This document shows positions 32,344 through 44,401 of a stretch of DNA of 64,000 nucleotides, one piece after another. Positions within the stretch are counted from its first letter, which is position 1. Each line of letters begins with the position of its first letter. The stretch spans positions 2,728,001 through 2,792,000 of the forward strand of contig NC_087118.1 of the NCBI RefSeq assembly GCF_963855985.1, in the 5' to 3' direction. Position numbers and translations under genes: made by a program. The DNA is from Ostrinia nubilalis (taxonomy: Eukaryota > Arthropoda > Insecta > Lepidoptera > Crambidae). The notes below the pieces were generated by a model. It searched no databases. It saw nothing but the letters and a program-made list of their open reading frames with translations, and was not told where the DNA came from.

Positions 32344-34263
32344 CGTTATCGTTATACTATCAAAATTGTCGTGGACTGCGCACAAAATTGCATACCCTGT
32401 ACATGAATATTCTGGCCCATGATTATGATATCATTGTCTTGACCGAGACTTGGCTACATAAACACATTTCTGATAGTGAATTCATAGACTCGCGATATCG
32501 GGTGATCCGGCGCGACAGAGACCGCGTTAGTAGCGGCCGGCGGGATGGCGGTGGGGTGCTCGTGGCGGTCCGGCGCGAGCTCTGTGTAACGACGGCGCGC
32601 AGTGCGCGCGGACCCGGCGCGGGCGCCCAGCCGAATGCTGACCATGCTGGGTCCTACTCCTCTCTTGTCGACCATGTTTTGATTGAACTGCGGTCTAACA
32701 ACTACTGTTGTATAGTCAGCGCAGTATATATTCCGCCAAACCTGCATTCTGACGTATATTTAGAACATTTTAATTACCTTTCCGAAATATTACAGAGTGG
32801 AGACTTTGATGAGTACATTTTGATAGGTGATTACAATTTACCCACAGTCCAATGGCAGGACTGTGGAAACTATCTAGTACCAATAGCTACACCCACTTGT
32901 AGTACTCCAAATAAACTTTTTGTTAACTTTATGTCCCCATTAAATGGCTTTCAAATAAATAAATGTAAGAATATCAGAAATAGACTACTGGACCTTTTAA
33001 TAACAAATATCGGGGAATTCACAACCTCACGAGCACCAATACCATTCGTGCAATCTGATGAAAATCACCCTCCATTTTTTGGACTCTTGACCATTAATAA
33101 AAACGTTTCATCCCTCATATGCAAACCTAGAGTAGAACATAACTTTAAAAAGGGAAACTATGATTCCTTAAACAAAGACTTAAGCAGTATAAACTGGGAT
33201 GAGTTATTATCAGCTTGCAATGCAAACAGTGCAGCTTGTTTATTTTACGAAAAAATATATGACCTAATAAAAACTCATATACCTACCAGAATTATCAAAT
33301 CTTCTCGATACCCCAAATGGTTCTCCAGGGCCCTTATTCATATCTTTAAAAACAAAACCAACGCTTGGATTAAGTGGAAGAAATCTAATAAACGAAGTGA
33401 CTACGAAGTGTTTTCTATGTACAGGGCCAGATTTAAATTGGAATCTAAAAAATGTTACAGATCTTACATGGACTCTGTGGAGAACAGTATACTCGGTAAT
33501 GTTAAGTTTTTCTGGACATACGTCAATAATAACAAGGCAACAGCGGACATACCTGATAGACTTACATACGACAACGAATATGCGGATAATCCCAGTGATG
33601 TCTGTCGTTTGTTCTCAGATTTCTTTCAGTCAGTCTTTGAACCATCTTTAGTTCCAGATGACTATGACATTGACGCTCTTCCGGACACAAATCACGACTC
33701 AGACTTACTACTAAGCAACATTACTCTCACAAGTGAGGATGTATTAAGAGAACTTAGCAACATTGATGCCACAAAGGGCTCTGGTGTTGATAACATACCG
33801 CCCATTTTCTTGAAACTGACAGCCAAAGCAATATGCTATCCTGTTCAATGATTCTTTAACAAATGCCTTAAAGAAGGTGTTTTTCCGATTATCTGGAAGG
33901 CTGCTCGTATCGTACCAGTATTCAAAGGAGAAGATAAAAGCAATGTAGAGAATTATCGTCCCATATCTATCCTGTGCGCTCTGTCGAAAGTCTTTGAGAG
34001 ACTAGTTCACAATAGCATCTACCCTTCCCTACATAACATTATTATTGAACAGCAACACGGTTTTGTAAAACGTAGATCAACTAGTACAAATCTTTTAATC
34101 TATGCTTCGTATATTTTTGAGAGCATAGACGCCAATAAAAGAACGGATAGTATCTACACTGACTTCCGGAAGGCTTTCGACAGAGTCGACCACAAAATAT
34201 TATTGGACAAACTCGCATACAACGGCATTCGTGGGGATCTCTGGCGATGGTTTAAATCTTATA

Positions 34264-35064
34264 CAGGGTGTTTCTTGTAAGGTGTCAAGCCGAAGGCAGG
34301 TGATAGGTGAGGACTAGACCTATCGATTTCACCCCCATGTATGTTCAACGATTTTTCGTTGTTTAGAAGTTATCGTTAATTTTGTGATTTTTTCAAATTT
34401 CATGACCTAGTGGCTTAATTTTATTTTTATCTTTTTTTTGGGTTGACTTTTCTCAGATTTCTTTTTGTTGACAGATTCCCTATTAGTTGCAGATATTTAA
34501 AAAAAATAATCACCTTCCTATCTTTGATGCAAGATACAAAATTTTTGCTAGAAACATAAAAAATATGCTTTTAGCAGAACATTCTAAAATTTTCAATTGA
34601 AATGTATGAGAAAAAAAAAGAATTTCCATAGGTCCAAAATAATTTTAAAAACTGCGCAGTTTTCTAAACTTTCATAATAACACAAAAAAACATGTACTTA
34701 ATAGGCCATTATTTTCTGTAATCGCTCCACTAAAGTGGTAAGTCGGAGATTCCGTTACATGTTTTTGACTTTCTTAGGACTTAGTAATATTTGCAATCCC
34801 CTAAGTTTACGTTATGTAGAACACATTTAGAGACAATAACTGAAAAGTTTTTTTTATCCACAACGTTAACATATGAAAATTTTGATGATAAACCATATTA
34901 TAATGCAAGAAGCTTTTGTAAATACATATACGAATAATTGTTTTGCGTCGTTGTCGAATGTGCATTCAGGTCAGCGACGGACATTTTGAACATTCACGTT
35001 AAATTAAATCATTACACCCTTTATTGCTCTCTCTCTCTCTCTCTCTCTCACAGACACACACACA

Positions 35065-35161
<97 letters not shown>

Positions 35162-35967
35162 CTCTTTCTCTTTCCTTTCACACTCTAATAGGTAGGTAGA
35201 TCAAATTTAATCGTAAAGTAACAATCACCACTGTGGTCTAGTGGTAAGACTACCTATTTAGGACAGCCAATTCCTCTGTAGTTTAGGATTCCGGGTGAAG
35301 CTCGCTGATCATCCAGCAGTTTCCAATTTTCCATCAGGTCAGATGAAGGGCAAGAGCTTCCTCGTTGTGGATAAAAAATGTTCTGTTCAGTTATTGTCTC
35401 TAAACGTGTTCTACGTAACGTACACTTAGTGGATTGCAAACATTAGTTAGTCCTAAGAAAGTCAAAAACATGTAACGGAATCTCCGACTTACTACTTTAG
35501 TAGAGCGATTACAGAAAATAATGGCCTATTAAGTACATGTTTTTTTGTGTTATTATGAAAGTTCAGAAAACTGCGCAGTTTCTAAAATTATTTTGGACCT
35601 ATGGAAATTCTTTTTTTTTTCTCATACATATCAGTTGAAAATTTTAGAATGTTCTGCTAAAAGCATATTTTTTATGTTTCTAGCAAAAATTTTGTATCTT
35701 GCATCAAAGATAGGAAGGTGATTATTTTTTTCAAATATCTGCAACTAATAGGGAATCTGTCAAAAAATAGAAATCTGAGAAACGTCAACCCAAAAAAAAG
35801 ATTTAAAAAAAATTAAGCCACTAGGTCATAAATTTTGAAAAAATCACAAAATTAACGATAACTTCTAAACTACGAAAAATCGTAGAACATACATGGGGGT
35901 GAAATCGATAGGTCTAGTCCTCACCTATCACCTGCCTTCGGCTTGACACCTTACAAGAAACACCCTG
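34264..35967. mobile_element. Long-TIR foldback element with TA target duplication
   Basis: Ends are CAGGGTGTTTCTTGTAAGG and its reverse complement. The arms (34264-34865 and 35363-35967) are about 600 bp each and nearly identical throughout. TA flanks both sides (34262-34263, 35968-35969), and removing the element restores the codons WFKSY-ITNRTQK of LINE-C. This is diagnostic of a clean insertion and of a Tc1/mariner-like TA preference. The loop (about 34866-35362) holds a CT/CA microsatellite and no transposase. Confidence 0.9.
35027..35161. repeat. (CT)n(CA)n microsatellite
   Basis: A CT run of about 20 bases, then CA repeats for roughly 110 bases, in the loop of the foldback element. 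Confidence 0.97.
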
Positions 35968-37138
35968 TATAACAAATCGCACCCAGAAAGTAATTGTGCG
36001 TGGGCATGAATCAGAGTTTGTTCCAATTACTTCAGGAGTGCCGCAAGGCTCTATTCTTGGACCTCTGTTGTTCATTCTATTCATTAATGATGTTCATCAC
36101 TGTTTTAGATTTTGCAGTTTCCTCTTGTATGCCGATGACCTAAAAATTTATAGCACTGTGGAGAGCGATGATGATCATTTGAGATTTCAAGCTGATCTAG
36201 ACCGCTTCTCTAACTATTGCGTCATAAATAAATTAAAATTAAGTCTCAATAAATGTAAAGCTATAACATTCACCAAAAAAAGAATAACATATAACTATAA
36301 ATACAGCTTATCTGGTTTGCAACTTGAATCTGTTGAATCTATAAAAGACCTAGGAATCATCCTAGATTCTAAATTAACTCTTGATACTCACATTTATAAT
36401 ATAATTAATAACGCCTTCAGAATGTATGGTTTTGTAATGTAGAACTGAACATTTTCTAAAACCATCTACATATATATTTTTGTATAAAACACTAATTCGA
36501 TCACAACTTGAGTATGCTGTGTCTATCTGGAATCCCTTCTATAATAAATATGTTTTGGCCCTCGAAAGAATCCAAAAAAAGTTCCTTCGTTCTTTACACT
36601 ACCGATTCTCTCGTAGATACTTGTCATACCAACAGCTTCTTGAAAAATATCATCTTCTCAGTCTAAGGCACAGACGCATGCAACTTGAGGCAACATTGTT
36701 ATATGACTTGTGTCACAACAGATACGATTGCGCCCCACTAATTGGTAAACTATGTTATAAGGTACCCACAAGAGCACACTGCCGTGCGCCTTGTCGATTG
36801 TTTGAGACTTCTCGTACACGAATAAATGCTGGAAAACGATCACCCCTGTTTCGTCTTGTACAAAATTATAACGAGAGCTTTCACTCAGTCGATATTATTG
36901 CGGCTCAACCAGGTGCATTCAGAAAAATGATATTGCTCACATTGCAGGACAGTGCTATTTGAACCAACACAAATTTATAAGTACACTACCTCTCAACGAA
37001 ATGTGTAATGATTTTGTTTAATAAATCTGTGGTAAACGGTGTTGGTGACAAATGGACACTTACTATTGTAATGTATACTTATTTGTATAATTTCTCGTTT
37101 GTCACTGTTTGTTTACCCCAATAAAAAAAAAAAAAAAA

Positions 37139-37500
37139 TACTATTTCTGCGCTTCCTCGAGCAGTTACCTCGAGGGATAAGCCCCCCGTTTTAATTTATT
37201 TGCGTAAGAGACACGTGACAACATGTGCAGGTATTTTTAGTCAACCTCTGGATTGACTCGTCCCTCAGTTAATTAGCCAAGATTCGCCCAAGCGTTCAGA
37301 ATATTATCTCATCTCCAAATTGGAGTGCGTACACCTCAGTTTTACTTTTTAGGCTGACCTAAGCCTTCCAAAATATTATTGGCTAACGGGATAACTTTTC
37401 AGTGTCTGAAGTTAAAACAATTTACCTATGTAACCTCTATATCCGGTTTTGGTGGTTTATCAGACTGATATTTTCTCCTGTGTTGAATCATCCGATTCTT
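37139..37500. other. Unassigned spacer after LINE-C
   Basis: No gene or defined repeat seen. Confidence 0.4.
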
Positions 37501-37546
37501 TGATATTTCGAATTATGTACCTACTACTCTAGGTAATAGTTATATG

Positions 37547-38240
37547 ACCTAAATCGCATCGAGGTTCTTCATAACGATTATGGTATTTCGGTAGTAATCG
37601 CATTACTACTCAAGGAAATACATATATATAAGGTCTCGCTGATGGTTTACGGGTTCATTATTCGAAATCATTGTTTTAGTACAATTGAATATAGTTTTTT
37701 ATTTTATTTAAATAGTTTAAACAAAAAATCTGATAGGTAGGTCCTGTATGTAAATACACTAAATACACCAGCCAAGTAAATTTAGTTACGTTCAATAGTA
37801 ATTATGATAGCAATGGACGCACTCACCTTACGACACCGTTTTTCGGACGGGGCGACACAGGTCGCGAAGGGCAGTTGCGGAGCAGCTGAACCACGGCGGG
37901 GTCCCACCTGGGCGCACGGGAAGACGACGGGGCGGCGGGGCCAGTGGCCACGGCAGGCGCGCCGTGCGGAGGCACGCAGGGAGTTTTTGTTCTTGTGAAC
38001 TGTATGTCGGTAGTAATCGCATCACTACTCTAAGAAACTCGTATTTGACCTCAATCGCATCGAGGTTCTTTATTAAGATTTTGGTATTTCGGTAGTAATC
38101 GCATCACTACTCTAAGAGATTCGTATTAAAATTTGACCTCAATCGCATCGAGGTTCTTTATTACGATTTTGGTATTTCGGTAGTAATCGCATCACTACTC
38201 TTAGGAAATACATAGATTACCTTAATTAATAGCATTAAGG
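37547..38240. repeat. Tandem array with paired hairpins sharing the loop AATCGCATC
   Basis: Units of about 82-88 bp each carry hairpin A, GTAGT-AATCGCATC-ACTAC (38010-38028, 38092-38110, 38180-38198; variant 37591-37609), and hairpin B, ACCTC-AATCGCATC-GAGGT (38048-38066, 38136-38154; variant 37547-37565). The two stems differ but the nine-base loop is the same. At 38218-38240 the B position holds a new stem, ACCTTAAT...ATTAAGGT, with another loop. An insertion (about 37626-38005) splits the array. Confidence 0.85.
37626..38005. other. GC-rich interruption of the hairpin array
   Basis: 37830-37985 is strongly GC-rich (ggcggggccagtggcc), with short overlapping frames on both strands that look compositional. 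No product recognised. Confidence 0.4.
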
Positions 38241-38827
38241 TAAGATTCCATGAACACGGTATGAACTTCATCACAGCACAACCACAAGCACAACTCACAT
38301 CACAGCACAACTCAGTGTTAAATTAGGATCCAATATATTACGTACCTATGTACGAGCACAGATAGAACGTAGTCGAAAACATTTTGCCATTCCTTTTACA
38401 GTTGGGTAAAAACAAAATAATTGTTTTATTTGTTTTAAATATTCCCCAAACTCATCTTCCTCTCGGTCGGTACACTCTTGCCAGAGTGGTCGTAGTCATC
38501 ATTGTGATTCACGATGAGTGATGTTTTTTTTTTTTGCAATACGGCGCGATTCCTCGCTGCAGCTTTACAGGCACTTTCGTTGGCGGAGCACTTACTTGCG
38601 GCCTTAATCCGGTCTCCTGATTCCCCAACAGGTAGCCATTATTATCCTCCAAATGTCGCGTCGCTCTAGACGACGTAATAACTGTGTATTTTTTTTTTTC
38701 GAAAGGTTTACTTTTATGGTTACTTCACATTTAAACACACACGAAGCACACACTTTTTTTCCAATTTAATTTAATTTTTGCGGCACGAACGAGAAATTTC
38801 GATGTTACGATGCCCGCACTATCGAAG
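38241..38827. other. Unassigned spacer
   Basis: Contains ctcttgccagagtggtcgta (38468-38487), a phrase I associate with lepidopteran retroelement leaders, and two T runs. No coding sequence. Confidence 0.35.
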
Positions 38828-39007
38828 CGAATGACGACTCGACGGTTGGAGGGGTGTGACGTAAGCGTGCCCCACTACCGCCGGATATCGAGTCATAACA
38901 AGTACTTTTTTGTATTGTATGCTCTAAAATGTTCGATGCCTAGTACAATGAGAAGTGGACTACCTGGTAAATATGAAAATCTCGAGGATGCAGCGACGAA
39001 GTATAAT
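38828..39007 (+). repeat. Interspersed module shared with 23646-23808 (inverted)
   Basis: Runs from gaatgacgactcgacggttg to ctcgaggatgcagcgacgaa. It matches the spacer of the 23.6-kb inverted repeat with few differences, and it overlaps the end of the LINE fragment's frame next door. Confidence 0.85.
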
Positions 39008-40324
39008 ATTTGTTAGTGGCTCTAATGATGAAACTATTTTTACGATAATTTGATCTACAAATGGGTACACTAAAAGTGTTCCTGTGTCTGACTCGAGGTT
39101 TAATACATTTAAAGGCTAATTTACTTAATAAATAAGGACTATCAACCACATTATTTATGATCTTATATAAAAATATTTGATCTCTGTGTTCACGGCGGCA
39201 TGCCAATGATTGAAGCTTTTCCGAGCTGAAATTTTTAAACCTATACTTCAGACGTCTCACAAATTTTGCTTGAATGCCCTCTAAGAGGTTAATGTATTTT
39301 AGGTACTGGGGATTCCACGCAACCGAAGCATATTCCAGCTGAGATCTTACATAGGCATTGTAAAGTAATATTACGGTGTTCACATTTTTAAAGTCTGTAC
39401 TTTGACGGAAAATAAAACCAAGTAGTTTGTAAGCCTTAGCGGTAATTTTGCTAATATGAGATTCAAAATACAACCCACTGTCCAACTGAACTCCAAGATC
39501 CCTAACTTCTTGGACCCTCTTTAGAGTCTCGCCATTGAGTGTGTAACTAAAATTAATTGGGTTCTTCTTTCTAGTATGGAATGGCATTTCTCAACGTTTA
39601 AATTTAATTTGTTAAGAGTACAATATTCACATAACGATGTCAATTCATTTTGCATTTTCCTACAATCGTCCAGCGATTTTATAATTGAATAAATTTTTGT
39701 GTCATCAGCATACAGTAATATTTTGGAGTTACTAAAACATTTTAAGACGTCATTTATAAAAATATTAAATAGTAGAGGTCCTAGATGCGAACCCTGAGGG
39801 ACGCCGGATGATATCGGAATAAAGTTCGACGTGAAACCCTTAACTGTGACCGCCTGAGTTCTATTCCTTAGGTAGGAGATCATCCATCGAAGTAAGTCGC
39901 CATGTATACCGATTCCCTCAAGCTTAGTAATGAGTAGGGAATGAGAAATTTTATCGAATGCTTTTGAGTAATCAGTATACACAGCGTCCACCTGATAACC
40001 TTCCTCCATAGAATCAAGAACGAAGTCCAAGAACTCGCAAAGATTCGTCTCCGTCGAACGTTTAGCTATAAAACCATGTTGGTGGACAGTCAGCAAGGGG
40101 TTCAAAATGGGATACACAGAGTCGCAGATGATTTTTTCCAAAACTTTTGGTAAGACTGATAATTTTGAAATGCCACAATAGTTCCGGATATTGTGCCTAT
40201 CGCCAGACTTGTGAATTGGGACAACAAAGGATCGCTTCCAAATTAAAGGCATATTTCCACTGGACAAAGATAATCTATAAATAAAGGCTATGTTTCTAAA
40301 GGAGAACAACCATTTTGGGCCCAA
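39008..40324 (-). pseudogene. LINE reverse-transcriptase fragment, frameshifted
   Basis: Two minus-strand frames. 40324-39521 begins inside RT (WLFSFRNIAF, MPLIWKRSFVVPIHKSGD) and has TDYSKAFDKISH, SSGVPQGSHLGPLLF and LLYADDTKIYS. Near 39585 the frame changes and continues (NFSYTLNGETLKRVQEVRDLG) to RSQLEYASVAWNPQ and the C-terminus, where it runs into the interspersed module at about 39007. It lacks endonuclease and ORF1, as expected of a 5'-truncated Jockey/CR1-group insertion. It is a third lineage, distinct from LINE-A/C and LINE-B. Confidence 0.85.
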
Positions 40325-40522
40325 GTTTGTACAGAGTTGTACATTGGTAGGTTTTTGATATTATATTACGCATACATTAGGGAGTATTTTACGGTAAAAA
40401 TTATAATTTTAACTAATGTCGTAAGTCTAATACAATAATAAAAACGAATTAGTGATTTAATCTAAGATAACGTAAAATGGAACGTCAAAAGTGAATCTAT
40501 TAAAGACTCAATTACACTATAC
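40325..40522. other. Unassigned AT-rich spacer
   Basis: Nothing recognised. Confidence 0.4.
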
Positions 40523-40651
40523 TGTCCCACCAAACTCATTGACAGGGGGGCGCCACCATCGTTCAACTATATAGTTTCTAACATGGCAAAAATCGGAACC
40601 AGCGATCCGGTATTGACGGTGGCGCCCCCTGTCAATGTCACGGGTTGGACA
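40523..40651. repeat. Short palindromic MITE-like element
   Basis: Arms tgtcccaccaaactcattga + caggggggcgccacc (40523-40557) and the inverse ggtggcgccccctgtcaatg + tcacgggttggaca (40618-40651). No coding sequence. A second, smaller hairpin (gacagatgacaaaac with its inverse) follows at 40685-40760. Confidence 0.65.
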
Positions 40652-41025
40652 ATTCAGTGTATTTGATCTTTAAGAAGGTTTGTAATGACAGATGACAAAA
40701 CTAAAATGATTGAATGAATTATTGAATGAAAATAATTCGTTTTGTCATCTGTCAATGCAGCAATGTCACTTGCAAATGCTTGTATTGCTTGTTGAATTGA
40801 AATAAAACGAATTAGAAGAAGAATAAGAAAGAAAAAAATAATAACATTTTATGCTATTTCTAACGGATTCTGCTTGCGATTTGGGTAACTAACGACTGGA
40901 TTTTGTATAAAAGTAACATTTACGACTACGGCTTTATAACGGACTTGTATTTATTTGATACGACTACTTACAGGTTCACGACAGAATACGTCTTGTTTAA
41001 ACTGTGGATTCTCTTCACTCCGAGA

Positions 41026-44000
41026 ATGACACTACGAGTTAGCACAATAGGACCTGATATCACTCGAATACTGCAACTGTGGCAACCGCAAATTCAATTA
41101 TCTGATGAAGGAGTCATCTGTGAGCTATGTTTGAATGCAGTTCTAAGAAGACTAGATGATACAGAGTCTCATCAAAGACTATTGGGTCACCAACATGTCT
41201 GCGCATGGTGTGGCAGATCGATTTTTAGAGTCAGAAGTACCGCTCTTCGATTGAATACCCCGGAGAGAATGTTAATTGAGGAAAGAATTTCTCCACGACA
41301 GCTCCAAGCAGAAGCACGTGTCTGTTACGCATGCTGGGTTGTCGCCAGAAGGAATATACAGCGCAGTGCACAATTAGAAGATGTGATTGAAAACGGTGAA
41401 GTTAATGTGGTTGCAAGCGGTGAATTTAATGTGGTTGCAAGCGGTGAAGTTAATGTGGTTGTGCAACCATCAGTACCTCAGGAAGAGGAACTTGTGGAGC
41501 CGCAACCTCAAGTCACATTGCCTAACTATAAACGGACTGCTGATACATCGAGACATTTCTTTTATCCCAATTGCCAAAACGTAGAAAGGCAATCGAGTGC
41601 CAAAAACAATTAGGGTAAGATTATTGACAGATTTTAAATTGTATGTGTCTAGATCGGCACGTATATGTACTGAACATATAAGACTATACAGTGTGTCCGG
41701 GCATGTAGTGATCAAACTTTAAGGGCGTAATCTATGGACAATGTTATCGATGAAAATACGTCAAATTTGGGGCTTGACCCATTTCTCGCAAAATTACAAG
41801 GATTTAAGTTTTGAATTTTAAGTTTTCACCTCTTCCTTCAAAAACAAGTGATAGCGTGGGTAGCTTAACACTAATAAGCAAAAATTTTATATCATGCAAT
41901 AGCCAATAAAATTATCTATTAGCAGAAGTAGAGAACAGATACAAGTTTCATACGTTTTATGGGAGTAAGAATGGATTTAATTAGAAAAAAACATGACTTT
42001 TTTCACTTCTTTTTCAGTTATTTTCCAACACAAGAAAAACCAGGTCGTTAAGGTATATTTTATTTGCATTGTATTAATAGTATTTAAGCTATTCTACAAA
42101 ACGAATGTAAATTTATTAGTCTACGTCTATTAGTTTCGACGTAATTGTTAAACAAAGATACCCCTTCCCAGCGGTTTCCATAGCGCACGCGACATGCGAA
42201 AATGCACTGCCTGAAAGAATCACACAACCTATTCCGATTACTATGGAAACCGCTGGGAAGGGGTATCTTTGTTCAACAATTACGTTTGAACTAATAGACG
42301 TAGACTAATAAATTTACATTCGTTTTGTAGAATAGCTCAAATACTAATAATACAATGCAAATAAAACATACCTGAACGACCTGGTTTTTCTTGTGTTGGA
42401 AAATAACTGAAAAAGAAGTGAAAAAAGTAATGTATTTTTCTAATTAAATCCATTCTTACTCCCATAAAATGTATGAAACTTGTGTCTGCTTTCTTCTTCT
42501 ACTAATAGATAATTTTATTGGCTATCGCATGATATAAAATATTTGCCTATTAATGTTAAGCTACCCACGCTTTCACTTGTTTTTTAAAGAAGAGATGTAA
42601 ACTAAAAATTAAAAACTTAAATCGATGTAATTTTTCGAGAAATGGGTCAGGCCCCCCAACTTTGAAGTATTTTCATCGATAAAATTGTCCATAGATTACG
42701 CCCTTAAAGTTTGATCACTACATGCCCGGACACACTGTATAATTGGGAAGAAGTTGTAGGATAAAATGACTTTGTTACAACGTTTAATCCAGAACAAATT
42801 GAAGACATGTTGAATCTACTAAGTGCATTGCGGTGTGGATTCAAATTAGATTTTGAAAATATAGACACATGGAGCCCTCATTTGTGCCACTATTGGTTGG
42901 GTCATTCGGCGGAAGAAATTATTCAAATAATAAATCAATGCCCCTCATTAAGGAATACTCGTAATTCAAAAACGATTGTGGGAATATACCTATTAAAGTT
43001 GAGGACAGGGGACTCAAATGCTAGACTGAGTACTTTGCTTCAAATGCCTGTAACCACACTTACACGTCACTTAAAAAAGGCTCGCCATGCTTTAACTAGT
43101 GAATTCGTACCCCAACAGTTAGGGTTACAGTGCTTGAGTCGAGAAAACCTTTTAACTAAAAATCTGTTAATACCCAAAGGTTTGTTTGGAAGTGAAAATA
43201 ATGAAAAAGCAATTGTCATAGCAGATGCTACATATGTATATATACAGAAAAGCTCAAACTACCATTTCCAAAAAAAGACTTATAGTCTCCACAAATACAG
43301 GAACTTGATTAAACCGTTTTTGATTGTGACATCTAACGGCCACATCTTAGATGTTTGGGACCCTTATTCTGCAGCTGTATCAGATGCTGTTATAATGAAA
43401 TTATTATTTGCTGACGAAACTGGACCCCTAAGGAGGTATTTTAGAGAAGGTGACGTGTTCATCCTAGACCGTGGCTTTAGGGATGTAATGGACGATTTAA
43501 GGGTATATAACTACGAACCTCACAAACCAGAGTCATTAGAAGAAGGTGAAACACAATTGCCCACAATACGAGCCAACAAATCAAGGTGCGTTACTATATG
43601 TAGATGGGTTATTGAAGTGATGAATGGCAAGTTCAAACGAGACTATAAACTGTTAAGACAAACGTGTTTTAATACTACCTGCCAAAATGTCATGACTGAC
43701 TTCAGAATTGATGCTGCATTGATAAATGCGTTTCATACATTAATTACAGATATACCTGATGCTTTGATAATTCTGAACAGAATCAGAGAGAGAATGGATG
43801 TTCCGAATCTTCTCGGAGATTTCGTCGAAGAGAATAATGTCAATAGGAGACGAGCTGCTTTTAGGCCGATAAATGAAGATTTACCTCAGTTGAGTGTGTT
43901 CCCAGTTCTGACAATGGAAAGTCTTATTTTGTTTGCATTGGGAACATACCAAATCAAGCAGGCTCGTTCGTATTATGGCGAGCATATTCGTCAAAATGGC

Positions 44001-44354
44001 AGCTATAATATTGATATTTGTGAGAACATTGAGAGGATTGGAAACATCACAAATGATGATTTTGATGAAAATTACCTTTTAATCAGGGCTAAGATACAGT
44101 CCAGACATCATTCGGGAAAAATATATTTCATTTACATATTATTAGCCCAAGACTGTGATACCCCTGATGACCCCGTCAATTTAAAGGGATACTATTGTAA
44201 TTGTGTTGTTGGTAAGAGGACTGTTGGGTGCTGTGCCCACACGATGACAGTAGTATGGTTTTTAGGTTGGGCACGCCACCAAAATGTAAGTGCACCAGCC
44301 ATGTTCCTCGATGCTTTACTTATAAGGGAAGATGTGGAGAATGAGGAGCAATAA
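41026..44354 (+). pseudogene. DDE transposase gene with SWIM-type zinc finger, split by a foldback insertion
   Basis: The first part (41026-41613, start MTLRVSTIGPDITRIL) has Cys pairs CELCLNAVL and CAWCGRSIF and CYACWVVARR, then three 24-bp repeats (41394-41464, GEVNVVAS). After a frame break at about 41610, VRLLTDFKLYVSRSARIC continues to LY at 41688. A 1049-bp palindrome intervenes, then NWEEVVG-stop-NDFVTTFNPEQIEDM leads into the main frame (42807-44354). That frame has a helix-turn-helix-like region, then DDE_Tnp_4-type catalysis: IADATYVYI (D), FILDRGFRD (D) and WVIEVMNGKFKRDY (E). The C-terminus has CNCVVGKRTVGCCAH, a CxC...CxH SWIM-like finger. It would cut and rejoin transposon DNA. 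It is inactive because of the insertion, a stop and a frameshift. The superfamily is probably IS5/Harbinger-related; family not identified. Confidence 0.75.
41689..42737. mobile_element. 1049-bp near-perfect palindrome with TA target duplication
   Basis: Ends CAGTGTGTCCGGGCATGTAG and its inverse. The arms, 41689-42183 and 42241-42737, are almost identical; the loop is only about 57 bp. TA on both sides (41687-41688, 42738-42739); removal rejoins the transposase reading LY-NWEEVVG. No coding capacity. Confidence 0.9.
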
Positions 44355-44401
44355 ATTACTAATTCACTATTTAATGGTTGTTTTACTCATTTCCATAAAT
44401 A

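Larger units (their letters stand above)
32331..36962 (+). pseudogene. LINE-C ORF2, broken
   Basis: The likely start is the ATG at 32331 (MDKLTLSLYYQNCRG), by alignment with LINE-A's MNRHALSVFYQNCRG; a longer frame begins at 32313. The endonuclease is intact (LTETWLHK; GDYNLPTVQW; SDENHPPFF). A TGA at 33849 (CYPVQ-stop-FFNKCLKEG) ends the first frame. RT continues to WRWFKSY at about 34260, where a foldback element splits it. It resumes at 35968 with TNRTQKVIV, SGVPQGSILGPLLF and LLYADDLKIY. Another frameshift lies at about 36440 (YGFVM-stop, then EHFLKPSTY in a new frame), and the C-terminus (LIRSQLEYAVSIW) ends at 36962. The order and spacing match LINE-A throughout. It carries a GC-rich Arg/Gly/Ala stretch at 32540-32640, in the same place as in LINE-A. 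Confidence 0.9.
30010..37138 (+). mobile_element. LINE-C, full-structure Jockey/CR1-group element, interrupted
   Basis: From 5' to 3': leader (about 30010-30328), ORF1, an extra middle ORF, ORF2, 3' UTR with AATAAA, and a poly(A) at 37123-37138. ORF2 is close kin of LINE-A. A 1704-bp foldback element (34264-35967) sits inside the RT domain. Without it the element would be about 5.4 kb. ORF1 and ORF2 are broken, so the copy is dead, while the middle ORF remains open. Confidence 0.85.

Noticed and set aside
34938..35195. Open frames of 60-85 codons on both strands across the CA repeat
   Set aside because: They encode only His/Thr or Cys/Val repeats from the microsatellite and have no flanking coding signal.
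37804..38025. Small Arg/Ala/Gly-rich proteins on both strands
   Set aside because: Both frames arise from one GC-rich patch, with no conserved domain or start context.
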